The notes: generated from the sequence alone by a model not told the origin. A DNA stretch of 64,000 bases from Marinibaculum pumilum (GCF_042646425.1 NZ_JBHRTR010000054.1:678003-742002), one strand, 5' to 3'. Positions 53,968 through 62,349 are shown, counted from the first letter of the stretch. Translations and numbers: made by a program.

Positions 53968-54238
53968 GCGGCCGCCGATCCTCTCTCTCCCGCCGGATGC
54001 GCGGGAGCCGTGCTTGCACCTGGCGCCGGCAGGGCCGGCGCATGCCTGCCCGTATCATAGCCGCGCGGCGGCCGGGGCATGAACCGGCATCGGCCGGCCG
54101 CGATGTCGCGCTCCCGGCTCCGCCGGAGGGAAGAGGCGCGGCCCGGGGTGAATCTGTTAGACTGCCGCCGGCAGGGCGCCGATCATCCTGGCTGGCGCGG
54201 CCGGGTGGCGGACGCCGTCGGGGAGACTGCCCAGAGGC

Positions 54239-54784
54239 ATGGCTGGCATGGCGACAATCCCACAGAAGAACGGCAAGACGGATGCCGGCCGCACCGGAAA
54301 CGGCGAAAAGGGCGGCAAGGTGGAGATCATCCACCCGCCGAACCTGCTGAAGATGAAGGTCGGCAGCGGCGGCGTCGATCCCGACCGGATCGCCAAGGCG
54401 GAGGCCGCCGTGGCGGAGCTCGCCGAAAGCTATATCGACTGGGCGCTGAAGGACCTGGCGGAGCTGCAGGCCCGACTCGCCGCGATCCGGGCGGAGACGG
54501 CGGACCGGCGGCAGCGCGTGCTCGACCTGTTTCAGACGGCGCACGACATGAAGGGCCAGGGCGCCACCTTCGGCTATCCGCTGGTCACCCAGGTGGCGAA
54601 GCATCTCTGCCACTATATCGAGGGCCAGCTGGAACGGGAGCAGCTGCCCGACCTGACCATCGTGAGCGCCCATGTCGACGCGCTCGCCGCGATCCTGCGG
54701 GGTCGGGTCGCCGGCGATGGCGGCGCCACCGGTGCGGCACTGGTCCGGGAACTGGAAGAGCTGGTGCGGCGGAAGCTGAAATAG
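54239..54784 (+). CDS. Hpt-domain (histidine phosphotransfer) protein
   Basis: A 181-residue protein. An Hpt-like helical bundle contains FQTAHDMKGQG, where His102 fits the HxxKGxx phosphotransfer signature. Before it lies a long helical segment (AELAESYIDWALKDLAELQARLAAIRAE). After it comes HLCHYIEGQLEREQL. It has no kinase or receiver domain, so it would shuttle phosphoryl groups between a hybrid sensor and a response regulator. An orphan response-regulator gene converges on it 38 bases away. The ATG at 54239 is used; a second ATG three codons in is possible. Confidence 0.82.
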   Translation: MAGMATIPQKNGKTDAGRTGNGEKGGKVEIIHPPNLLKMKVGSGGVDPDRIAKAEAAVAELAESYIDWALKDLAELQARLAAIRAETADRRQRVLDLFQTAHDMKGQGATFGYPLVTQVAKHLCHYIEGQLEREQLPDLTIVSAHVDALAAILRGRVAGDGGATGAALVRELEELVRRKLK

Positions 54785-54821
54785 ATCCCGGAAACAATTG
54801 GCCGGCACCGGTCCGGCGCCG

Positions 54822-55373
54822 TCAGAGCAGCACCGTCTCCCCGTCGCTCTGGTCGCCGGACGGCCGGCCCGCGCCGTCCACCCCGTCCGGTTGCCGTCGT
54901 TCCGGACCGGCATAGCGGGGATCGTTGCGGCGCCGCCGGTCGGGCCCGAAATACCCGTTGCAGCGGATGAACGGCCGGGGGCGCTCGATGATTTCGACGA
55001 ACTTGGCCAGCACAGCGTTGATGGTGATCGGCTTGACCAGGAACTCTGTCACCCCGGCGTCTCGCGCACGCTCGATCCGGCTGCGTTCCGCATGGGCGCT
55101 CATCATGATCACCGGCAGGTAGGGGTTGGGGCTCCTGGGGTCGCGCCGCAGGCGCAGCACGAAGTCGATGCCGGAGCCGGGGTTCAGCACCCAGTCGCAG
55201 AAGATCACGTCGACATTGTGCCGGCGCACCTGATCGAAGGCCTGCTCGACGGTCTCCGCCTCCAGCACCTGCCCGACGCTGAGGCCGCGCAGGATGGCTC
55301 GGACGACCGCGCGCATCTGGAGGTTGTCGTCCACGACAAGGACGCTCACCTGGCTGAGATCGCCTACCGACAT
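54822..55373 (-). CDS. Orphan CheY-like response regulator with basic C-terminal tail
   Basis: A 183-residue receiver protein. The acidic pair is Asp15/Asp16, the phosphorylation site Asp60 (IFCDWVLNPG), and the conserved Lys is Lys114 (FLVKPITI). After the receiver comes a basic tail rich in R and P (GPDRRRRNDPRYAGPERR). There is no DNA-binding or enzyme domain, so output probably goes through protein partners or the tail. It converges on an Hpt gene. Four CCGTGACCTG-type repeats lie directly upstream and may control it. Confidence 0.85.
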   Translation of the reverse strand: MSVGDLSQVSVLVVDDNLQMRAVVRAILRGLSVGQVLEAETVEQAFDQVRRHNVDVIFCDWVLNPGSGIDFVLRLRRDPRSPNPYLPVIMMSAHAERSRIERARDAGVTEFLVKPITINAVLAKFVEIIERPRPFIRCNGYFGPDRRRRNDPRYAGPERRQPDGVDGAGRPSGDQSDGETVLL

Positions 55374-55381
55374 TCCCTGGT

Positions 55382-55440
55382 CCGTGACCTGCCCTCTACC
55401 GTGACCTGCACCTGTACCGTGGCCTGCGTGGCGCCGTGAC
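55382..55440. repeat. Four CCGTGACCTG-type repeats at 17-18 base spacing
   Basis: Units begin at 55382, 55399, 55417 and 55434. The first two are exact (CCGTGACCTG), the third is CCGTGGCCTG and the fourth CCGTGAC. The array lies immediately upstream of the response-regulator start codon and could be a set of regulator-binding sites. Confidence 0.55.
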
Positions 55441-55488
55441 GCATGCGGCCATCTGCGGCACCTCGGGATGCGACACAGGCCGCACTAT

Positions 55489-55517
55489 TTGGTAGAAACC
55501 CTACCCCTATTTACTAG
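55489..55517 (+). promoter_or_regulatory. Weak promoter candidate for hemA
   Basis: TTGGTA (55489-55494), a 17-base spacer and TACTAG (55512-55517) in an AT-rich patch that stands out from the GC-rich surroundings. The -10 is poor. The spacer contains an inverted repeat GGTAG-5-CTACC (55491-55505). Confidence 0.28.
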
Positions 55518-55589
55518 TGGGGAAGGGGCGGGCGGCGCAACGAACCGAAAGAACGATGCCGTCGCCGGATCGCCGCCTCGGCGCAGTCG

Positions 55590-55634
55590 CCAAGGCTTCT
55601 GGCGCCCAAGGCTTCTGGCGCCCAAGGCTTCTGG
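55590..55634. repeat. 16-bp tandem repeat in the hemA leader, 2.8 copies
   Basis: CCAAGGCTTCTGGCGC at 55590-55605 and 55606-55621, then 13 matching bases at 55622-55634. The unit length is not a multiple of three and the array lies outside genes, so it is a minisatellite-type repeat or a leader element for hemA. Confidence 0.7.
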
Positions 55635-55675
55635 GAGATGTGGACCGGACCGTCGCGAGGACAAGGACCGCCGCA

Positions 55676-56890
55676 ATGGACTACGAACGATATTTCGCCG
55701 ATGCGATCGCCGGGCTGAAGGCTGAGCGCCGCTACCGCGTGTTCGCGGAACTCGAGCGGCAGGTGGGGCGCTACCCGAAGGCCCTGGCGCATGGCCCGGA
55801 AGGATCCGTCCGGGAAATCACCGTCTGGTGCTCCAACGACTATCTGGGCATGGGGCAGCACCCGGTGGTGCGCGAGGCGATGAAGCAGGCCGTGGACCGT
55901 TTCGGCGCCGGCGCCGGCGGCACCCGCAACATCTCCGGCACCCACCATCCGATCGTCCAGCTGGAGCGGGAACTGGCCTCCCTCCACGGCAAGGAGGCGG
56001 CTTTGGTCTGCACCTCCGGCTATGTCGCCAACGATGCCGCGATCGCCACCATCGCCGCCCGGCTGCCCGACTGCCTGATCCTGTCGGACGAGCTGAACCA
56101 TGCCTCGATGATCGCCGGGATCCGCCATTCCGGCGCCGAGAAGCAGATTTTCCGGCATAACGACCTGGATCATCTCGAGGAACTGCTCGCCGCTGCCGGA
56201 CCCGGCCGGGCGAAGCTGGTGGTGTTCGAATCCGTCTATTCGATGGACGGCGACATCGCGCCGGTGGCGGGGATCTGCGCGCTCGCCGAACGCTATGGCG
56301 CCTTCACCTATCTGGACGAGGTGCATGCCGTCGGCATGTACGGACCGCAGGGCGCCGGCGTCGCCGCCGCACAGGGGGCGATGGACCGCATCGACGTGAT
56401 CGAGGGCACCCTGGCCAAGGCCTACGGGGTGCATGGCGGCTATATCGCCGGCTCCGCCAACCTGGTGGATACCGTCCGCTCCTATGCGCCGGGCTTCATC
56501 TTCACCACCGCGCTGCCGCCGGCGGTGGCCGCCGGTGCGCTGGCCAGCATCCGGCACTTGCGCGGCAGCGATGCGGAGCGGCAGGCCCAGCAGGCCGCCG
56601 CGGCGGACCTGAAGCGGCGGCTGACTGAGGTGGGCCTGCCTGTCCTAGACGGCGACAGCCATATCGTGCCGGTGCTGGTCGGCGATGCCGCCCTGGTGAA
56701 GACCGCCAGCGACCTGCTGATGGAGATGCACGGCATCTACATCCAGCCGATCAACTATCCGACGGTTCCCCGCGGCACGGAACGCCTGCGCATCACACCG
56801 GGCCCGCACCACGGCGCGGCGGACATGGACGCGCTGGTCGCCGCGCTGCTGGACGTCTGGCAGGTGCTGGAGCTGCGCCGGGCGGCCTGA
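55676..56890 (+). CDS. hemA: 5-aminolevulinate synthase
   Basis: A 404-residue PLP enzyme that condenses glycine and succinyl-CoA to 5-aminolevulinate, the first step of haem (and bacteriochlorophyll) synthesis by the C4 route typical of Alphaproteobacteria. The PLP lysine is Lys248 in EGTLAKAYGVHGG, and FGAGAGGTRNISGTHHPIVQ and YLDEVHAVGMYG are fully conserved. Start ATG at 55676 with an AAGGA site; a longer in-frame stretch upstream contains the 16-bp tandem repeat and is rejected. The leader has a possible promoter and repeats that could regulate it. Confidence 0.95.
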   Translation: MDYERYFADAIAGLKAERRYRVFAELERQVGRYPKALAHGPEGSVREITVWCSNDYLGMGQHPVVREAMKQAVDRFGAGAGGTRNISGTHHPIVQLERELASLHGKEAALVCTSGYVANDAAIATIAARLPDCLILSDELNHASMIAGIRHSGAEKQIFRHNDLDHLEELLAAAGPGRAKLVVFESVYSMDGDIAPVAGICALAERYGAFTYLDEVHAVGMYGPQGAGVAAAQGAMDRIDVIEGTLAKAYGVHGGYIAGSANLVDTVRSYAPGFIFTTALPPAVAAGALASIRHLRGSDAERQAQQAAAADLKRRLTEVGLPVLDGDSHIVPVLVGDAALVKTASDLLMEMHGIYIQPINYPTVPRGTERLRITPGPHHGAADMDALVAALLDVWQVLELRRAA

Positions 56891-56930
56891 AAAGTCCGCT
56901 GCACGCCCGGGCCGGGGCCCGGGCGCCGAC

Positions 56931-58016
56931 TCAGATCCGCAGCGCGGCCGGCGCGTCGGCACCGTCCGCCAGGAAGCGGTGGACGCCGTCGGCGGACGTG
57001 CTGCGCTCGATCAGCCCTTCGCCCAGCAGCCAGTGCAAGTGGGCGAGCGCCTCGCCATGGGCGAGGAACTTGTGCTCGCCGCTATGGTCGCGACGGAACA
57101 GGACCGGCAGGACCTCGACCACCGTCTTCGGCTCCGCCAGCGCTTCCAGCAGCGCGCGCAGGCGGTCGTGATGGTGGGCGCCGATCTGGTCCAGGCGCGC
57201 CGACAGATTCCGGAACGGGTCGCCATGGGCGGGCAGCACCAGGGTATCGGCCGGCAGGCCGCGGAACAGGCCCAGGGAATTCAGGTAGAAGCGCAGCGGA
57301 TCGGCTTCCGGCTCCATCGGGTAGACGCCGATATGCGGGGTGATCCGCGGCAGGATCTGGTCGCCGGAGATCAGCAGTCCCAGTTCCGCGCAGTACAGGC
57401 AGGCATGTTCCGGCGAATGGCCGCGGCCGACCATCACCCGCCAGGTGCGACCGCCGATCCGCAGGCTCTGCCCGTCCTCGATCCGGCTGAAGCCGGTCGG
57501 CAGGTGGCAGACCGCCTCCTTGAAGCGGTCGTAGGGCCGCTTGCTATAGACCTCCAGCTCCTCCTCCGAGAAGCCGCCGCGGCGGTAGAAGGTCACGGCG
57601 GCGGCCGGCGGATGCGCCTCCTGCTCCAGCAGCAGGCAGCGGCCGAACAGCCATTCCCCCAGGGTCATGCAGAGCGGCGCATCGAAGCGCCGCACGAACC
57701 AGCCCGCCTGGCCCATATGGTCGGGATGGAAATGGGTGCAGATCACGCGCCGGATCGGCCGGCCGCCCAGATGGCTCTCGATGATCCGCTCCCAGGTCTC
57801 GCGGATCGACGGCGTGCGCAGGCCGGTATCGACCAGGGTCCAGCCGTCGCCATCGTCCAGGAGCCAGAGGTTGATATAGTCGAGGCCCTTGATCGGGATC
57901 GCCATGCGGACCCAGAAGACGCCCTCGGCCACCTCCATCACCTCGCCCTGCTCCGGGCGGCCGGCAATCGGATAGACGAGTGCGTTCGGATCGGTCCTGA
58001 CGGTCGCTACGTTCAC
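56931..58016 (-). CDS. MBL-fold hydrolase, preceded by a LiuR-like operator
   Basis: A 361-residue metallo-beta-lactamase-fold enzyme with HFHPDH (His95, His97, Asp99, His100), VGRGHSPEHACLY, SGDQILP and LPAHGDPF metal blocks and a long C-terminal region ending in a winged-helix-like segment (ALAHLHWLLGEGLIERS). The group is often found with acyl-CoA catabolism. The start is a GTG at 58016 with AAAGGGGC upstream; the longer open frame upstream is promoter DNA. A palindromic operator and promoter lie at 58102-58129. Substrate is unknown, possibly a thioester or a lactone. Confidence 0.83.
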   Translation of the reverse strand: MNVATVRTDPNALVYPIAGRPEQGEVMEVAEGVFWVRMAIPIKGLDYINLWLLDDGDGWTLVDTGLRTPSIRETWERIIESHLGGRPIRRVICTHFHPDHMGQAGWFVRRFDAPLCMTLGEWLFGRCLLLEQEAHPPAAAVTFYRRGGFSEEELEVYSKRPYDRFKEAVCHLPTGFSRIEDGQSLRIGGRTWRVMVGRGHSPEHACLYCAELGLLISGDQILPRITPHIGVYPMEPEADPLRFYLNSLGLFRGLPADTLVLPAHGDPFRNLSARLDQIGAHHHDRLRALLEALAEPKTVVEVLPVLFRRDHSGEHKFLAHGEALAHLHWLLGEGLIERSTSADGVHRFLADGADAPAALRI

Positions 58017-58101
58017 GGAAGCCCCTTTCGCTGACGGCCGCATCGCGTCGGCCGGGGCGAATCCCCGGCGCGCGGCCGTTTGACTGGTCCTATCGCACTG
58101 C

Positions 58102-58129
58102 AACATACCGCGGTTGACGTTAGCGTCAA
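58102..58129 (-). promoter_or_regulatory. Promoter with LiuR-like palindrome for the MBL hydrolase
   Basis: The palindrome TTGACG-TTAG-CGTCAA occupies 58114-58129. Its outer half doubles as a -35 (TTGACG on the minus strand), followed by a 16-base spacer and TATGTT at 58107-58102. The spacing and half-sites resemble sites of the MerR-family LiuR regulator of branched-chain acyl-CoA catabolism, from memory of the published consensus. Confidence 0.55.
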
Positions 58130-58203
58130 TTCGGGCTGCCGCGCGACAGGGTTGCAGCGAATGCAAGGCGCGCCGGCGGGCCGGCCGGCGCCCGGCTGAC
58201 CCG

Positions 58204-59346
58204 CTAGCGTAGGGCGGAGACCTCCGCACCCGTGGTCGGCGTCATCACCCCGTCCGCCGTCTGGAACTGCACGGGCCAGACCTGCAGCTCCTGTCCCGGC
58301 CCGACCGGGGTCAGCAGCGTGAAGGACATGCCGGGATCGGGCCCGTAGCCGGTCAGGCCCGTCGTGCCGATGATGTCGCCGGCAGCGACCCGCTGGCCGA
58401 CCCGCACCTGGACGCCACGGAAGTCGAGCCGGCCGTAGACGCCGACCGTGCCATCGTCATGCACGATCGCGATCATGTTGCCGAAGATGGCGGGATATTC
58501 GGCCAGCCCGCCCTGCATCGTCTGGGTGCGGACCGCACCGACCACGCCGCCACGGGCCGCGCGCACCGCGGTGCCGGGCTCCGCCGCCCATTGCACATAG
58601 CCCTGCTGCAGCGCCGTGCCGGCACTGCCGACCCAGATCACCTCGCGCCGCTTCTCGGCACCGAAAGGCAGGTTGTAGACGGTGCCGTCCGGCTGCGCAC
58701 CGACCGCGCCCAGGCGCGCCCGCAGAAGGGTGGAGAGCCGGTATTCCTGCGGAATCGGGCCGAGGCGGGTCAGCACGTGGCGCCCCTCCCCCTCCAGCAG
58801 CGCCTGCACCCGTTCCGGCGCATTCGGGATATTGCCGGCGTCGATATCGACGAAGGCGGTAACGATCAGCGGCGCGGTCAGGTCGGCCACCACGCTGGCA
58901 TAGTCGTCGCGCGCTTCCGTGGTCACGCAGACGATGTCGGCGACGCAGGTATCGCCGCTGCGCTCCTGCACGATGACCCGTTGCTGCTCCACCTTGCCCG
59001 GCAGCTGCAGATTGTCCTCCGGGCTCGGCCCGCGGGTGCCCACCGGAACCCGCCCGTCGGTGCCCCCGTCGGCGCCCGGCCTGTCGGTGGTCGTGGTGAC
59101 CGTCATGGTGCCCAGCGGCTTCGGCGGCTCGCCCTGCACGCGGCCATCGCCGGCCTGATCGCTCTGCGCCCAGACCGGCGACGCCGCCAGCAGCAGCGCC
59201 AGCATCGCGACGGTGGCGACACCGCCGCCCAGCATGCGCCAGCGCCGTTCGGCCGGGGTCATGTCGGCCACGGCCGCGGCGCGCGGCCGCACCGTGCGGG
59301 GCGCGGCGGTGCCGGGAAACCCGTCGGGCAGGTTGCTCTGGGCCAT
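58204..59346 (-). CDS. Degenerate M23 (LytM)-type envelope protein
   Basis: A 380-residue membrane-anchored protein: one helix at about 39-60 (VATVAMLALLLAASPVWA) and a long periplasmic part. The C-terminal domain keeps the M23 backbone (EPGTAVRAARGGVVG at about 256-270, GNMIAIVHDDGTVGVYGRL and GQRVAAGDIIGTTGLTGYG), but the zinc ligands are gone: the first His-x3-Asp is replaced by VQWAAE, the YxHL His by Arg306, and the HxH by MSF at 340-342. It should therefore not hydrolyse peptidoglycan. Such LytM factors usually activate amidases or scaffold envelope machines. Cys134 and Cys140 could form a disulfide. Confidence 0.75.
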   Translation of the reverse strand: MAQSNLPDGFPGTAAPRTVRPRAAAVADMTPAERRWRMLGGGVATVAMLALLLAASPVWAQSDQAGDGRVQGEPPKPLGTMTVTTTTDRPGADGGTDGRVPVGTRGPSPEDNLQLPGKVEQQRVIVQERSGDTCVADIVCVTTEARDDYASVVADLTAPLIVTAFVDIDAGNIPNAPERVQALLEGEGRHVLTRLGPIPQEYRLSTLLRARLGAVGAQPDGTVYNLPFGAEKRREVIWVGSAGTALQQGYVQWAAEPGTAVRAARGGVVGAVRTQTMQGGLAEYPAIFGNMIAIVHDDGTVGVYGRLDFRGVQVRVGQRVAAGDIIGTTGLTGYGPDPGMSFTLLTPVGPGQELQVWPVQFQTADGVMTPTTGAEVSALR

Positions 59347-59416
59347 CGTCGGATGCTCCTCGTCGTCGTTGCGGCGCCGGTCGCCAGGATGCCGGCCCGC
59401 GGGTCCGTTCCTGCCG

Positions 59417-61210
59417 CTATGCCACCAGCAGGTCCGTATCGAAGCTGGCGAGGCTCTCCGCCCCCTCCAGCACAGCCGGCGCCATGCCGGGCGCCTGGCT
59501 CAGCACCTGGGTGGCATAGAACCGCGCCGTCTCCACCTTCGCGCGGGTGAAGGCCCGGTCCCCTTGCGGATCCGCCTCGCGGGCGGCAATGGCGGACTTG
59601 GCCAGCAGCCAGCCGCCCAGGACCGTGCCCATCATGCGTAGAAAAGGCGTTGCCCCGCCGATGGTTCCGGCGATATCCCCGCTCAGCCCCTGCAACACCG
59701 CGCGGGTGACCTTGTCCAGCGCCTCGACGGCGGGCTGCAGGTGGCGGTGGATGTCGCCGAACGCCGCCTCGTCCCGGCCCGACAAGGCCGCGCAATCGGC
59801 GCGAATCTGCGCCAGCAGCGCCTGCACCACGCCACCGCCCTGCAGCGGCAGCTTGCGGGTCATCAGGTCCAGGGCCTGGATGCCGTTGGTACCTTCATAG
59901 ATCGGCGCAATGCGGGCATCGCGGTAGTACTGCGCGGCGCCGGTCTCCTCGACATAGCCCATGCCGCCATGCACCTGCACGCCGAGGGAGGCGATCTCGA
60001 CCCCCAGATCGGTGCACCAGGCCTTCGACACCGGGGTCAGCAGGTCGACCAGGGCCTGCGCCTCCGCCCGCTCCGCCTCGCTTCCGGCGTGATGCGCCCG
60101 GTCGATGCAGCCGGCATTCAGGTAGATCAGCGCGCGCATCGCCTCGGTCTGCGACTTCATCAGCAGCAGCATCCGCCGCACGTCCGGATGGTCGATGATC
60201 GGGCTGGCCTGATCCGCACTGCCGCCGGCGGCGCGACCCTGGCGGCGCTCCTGCGCGAAGGCGCGCGCCTGCTGCCAGGCCCGCTCCGCCACCGACAGCC
60301 CCTGCAGCCCGACGGCCAGGCGGGCATTGTTCATCATGGTGAACATGCAGCGCATGCCGCCATTCTCCGGGCCGATCATCCAGCCTGTGGCGCCGCCCTG
60401 GTCACCGAACGACATCACGCAGGTCGGGCTGCCGTGGATCCCCATCTTATGTTCCAGGGAGACCGGCCGCAGGTCGTTCTGCGCGCCCAGGCTGCCATCC
60501 TCGTTCACCAGGAACTTCGGCACCAGGAACAGCGAGATGCCCTTGGTGCCCGCCGGCGCGCCCGGCAGGCGCGCCAGCACCAGGTGGACGATGTTCTCCG
60601 CCATGTCATGGTCGCCGAAGGAGATGAAGATCTTCGTGCCGGTGATCCGGTAGCTGCCATCGTCCTGCGGCTCCGCCTTGGTGCGCAGCGCCCCGACATC
60701 GGACCCGGCCTGCGGCTCGGTCAGGTTCATGGTGGCGGTCCATTCGCCGGAGATCAGCTTCGGCAGGTAGCGTTCCTTCTGCATGTCGCTGCCATGCGCC
60801 AGCAGCGCCTCGATCCCGCCCTGGGTCAGGATCGGGCAGAGGGTGATCGCCATATTGGCCGATGACAGCATCTCCTGAACGGCGATCGCCACTGCCCAGG
60901 GCAGGCCGCCGCCGCCCATCTCCGCCGAGACCGGCACCGAGTTCCAGCCGCCCTCGCGGAACTGCCGGTAGGCATCGGGAAAGCCGGGGCTGGTGCGCAC
61001 CACGCCGTTCTCGATCTTCGCGCCGTCCTCGTCGCCGACCCGGTTCAGCGGCGCGAAGACGTTCTCCGCCAGCTTCGCCGCCTCTTCCAGCACCGCGGTC
61101 ACGACATCGGCCTCGGCCGCCTCGTAGGCGGGCAGGCTGGCGAGCGCCGGCAGTCCGGCGATATGGTCCAGCGCGAAGCGCATGTCGGTCAAAGGTGCGG
61201 TATAGCTCAT
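59417..61210 (-). CDS. Acyl-CoA dehydrogenase (~600-residue class)
   Basis: A 597-residue FAD enzyme catalysing the alpha,beta-dehydrogenation of an acyl-CoA. The N-terminal MSYTAPLTDMRFALDHIAGL is typical of the long 'dmdC-like' class. FAD and active-site blocks are TMNLTEPQAGSDVGALRTKA and YRITGTKIFISFGDHDM, with the catalytic Glu in IAPIYEGTNGIQALDLMTRKL. A long C-terminal extra domain (after GGGVVQALLAQIRADCAAL) is characteristic. Substrate is unknown. Start ATG at 61210, after non-coding in-frame bases. It is divergent from sua5. Confidence 0.92.
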   Translation of the reverse strand: MSYTAPLTDMRFALDHIAGLPALASLPAYEAAEADVVTAVLEEAAKLAENVFAPLNRVGDEDGAKIENGVVRTSPGFPDAYRQFREGGWNSVPVSAEMGGGGLPWAVAIAVQEMLSSANMAITLCPILTQGGIEALLAHGSDMQKERYLPKLISGEWTATMNLTEPQAGSDVGALRTKAEPQDDGSYRITGTKIFISFGDHDMAENIVHLVLARLPGAPAGTKGISLFLVPKFLVNEDGSLGAQNDLRPVSLEHKMGIHGSPTCVMSFGDQGGATGWMIGPENGGMRCMFTMMNNARLAVGLQGLSVAERAWQQARAFAQERRQGRAAGGSADQASPIIDHPDVRRMLLLMKSQTEAMRALIYLNAGCIDRAHHAGSEAERAEAQALVDLLTPVSKAWCTDLGVEIASLGVQVHGGMGYVEETGAAQYYRDARIAPIYEGTNGIQALDLMTRKLPLQGGGVVQALLAQIRADCAALSGRDEAAFGDIHRHLQPAVEALDKVTRAVLQGLSGDIAGTIGGATPFLRMMGTVLGGWLLAKSAIAAREADPQGDRAFTRAKVETARFYATQVLSQAPGMAPAVLEGAESLASFDTDLLVA

Positions 61211-61341
61211 CTGGACGTCCTCTCCCGCCGATAGGGTGGCTCTCCGGCCGCGGGCCTGCCCCAGAGAGCGGACCCTACCGCCGGAGTGTAGGTTCGCGCC
61301 GCGGATACGGAAACGGTCTCGCGGCCAGCAATGCCCGTGAA

Positions 61342-62349
61342 ATGGATACCATGTCCCTGTCTGCCAATCGGCGGCCAGATGCCGCACTGTCGGCACACTG
61401 CCGCCCCCCCATCGTCGCGCCGGCCCGGACGGCTCTCGCCGCCGCCGCGGCCGCGCTTGCCGCCGGCCGCCTGGTGGGCCTGCCGACGGAGACGGTGTAC
61501 GGCCTGGCCGGGGCGGCCGGCGATGCGCTGGCGGTGGCGCGGATCTTCGCCGCCAAGGGCCGCCCGGCCTTCAACCCGCTGATCGTGCATGTCCCGGACC
61601 TGCCGGCGGCAGGCCGGCTCGGCCAGCTCACGGACGCAGCCCGGGCCCTGGCCGAGGCCTTCTGGCCCGGTCCGCTGACCCTGGTCGTGCCCCGGCGGGC
61701 CGACAGCGGGCTGGCGGATCTGGTCTCCGCCGGCCTGGACACGATCGCGCTGCGGGTGCCGGCCCATCCGGTGGCCCGGGCATTGTTGCGCACCGCCGGC
61801 CTGCCGATTGCCGCGCCATCGGCCAACCCGTCCGGCCGGCTCAGCCCGACCCGGGCCGCCGACGTGGCCGGCGCCTTCGACGCCGCACAGCTTTCCCTGG
61901 TCCTGGACGGCGGGCCCTGCCCCATCGGGGTCGAATCGGCCATCGTCGGCTTCGCCGGGGAAAGGCCCGTGCTGCTGCGCCAGGGCGGCATCGCGGAAGA
62001 GGAGTTGGAAGCGGTCTGCGGCCCGCTCGGCCGGCCCGGCGACGACAGGGTGCAGGCACCGGGCATGCTGTTGAGCCACTATGCCCCCGCGGCCCGCCTG
62101 CGCCTGGATGCCGCCGCGGCCGAACCGGGCGAGGCGCTGCTCGCCTTCGGCCCGACGGTGCCGGCCTGCGCCGGGCCGGTGCGCAACCTCTCCCCCGCCG
62201 GCGACCCGGTCGAGGCCGCGGCCAACCTGTTCCGCATGCTGCGGGAGCTGGATGCGCTGGCGGACCGCATCGCCGTCATGCCGGTGCCCCGGGCCGGCCT
62301 GGGGGCGGCAATCAACGACCGCCTCGCCCGGGCGGCGGCCCCGCGATAG
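61342..62349 (+). CDS. L-threonylcarbamoyladenylate synthase (Sua5/TsaC)
   Basis: A 335-residue enzyme with the full Sua5 layout. The N-terminal YrdC domain (ALAAGRLVGLPTETVYGLAGAA ... KGRPAFNPLIVHV ... FWPGPLTLVVPRR ... APSANPSGRLSPT) makes threonylcarbamoyl-AMP for the t6A37 modification of ANN-decoding tRNAs. The C-terminal Sua5 domain follows (APGMLLSHYAPAARLRL). Start ATG at 61342 (MDTMSL) or 61351. An FAD-linked oxidase follows 38 bases downstream on the same strand, a frequent neighbour in Alphaproteobacteria. Confidence 0.92.
   Translation: MDTMSLSANRRPDAALSAHCRPPIVAPARTALAAAAAALAAGRLVGLPTETVYGLAGAAGDALAVARIFAAKGRPAFNPLIVHVPDLPAAGRLGQLTDAARALAEAFWPGPLTLVVPRRADSGLADLVSAGLDTIALRVPAHPVARALLRTAGLPIAAPSANPSGRLSPTRAADVAGAFDAAQLSLVLDGGPCPIGVESAIVGFAGERPVLLRQGGIAEEELEAVCGPLGRPGDDRVQAPGMLLSHYAPAARLRLDAAAAEPGEALLAFGPTVPACAGPVRNLSPAGDPVEAAANLFRMLRELDALADRIAVMPVPRAGLGAAINDRLARAAAPR

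Larger units (their letters stand above)
55374..55675. other. 302-base intergenic region between the response regulator and hemA
   Basis: Holds the CCGTGACCTG repeats next to the response-regulator start, a less GC-rich patch around 55482-55520 with a possible hemA promoter, and three copies of a 16-bp tandem repeat at 55590-55634. No reading frame here looks real. Confidence 0.6.

Noticed and set aside
55590..55634. CRISPR-like short array
   Set aside because: Repeats are 16 bp with no spacers, and no cas genes are near.
55517..55675. N-terminal extension of hemA (53 codons)
   Set aside because: It is made of the tandem-repeat region and lacks similarity to ALAS; the 55676 ATG has a ribosome site and a normal length.
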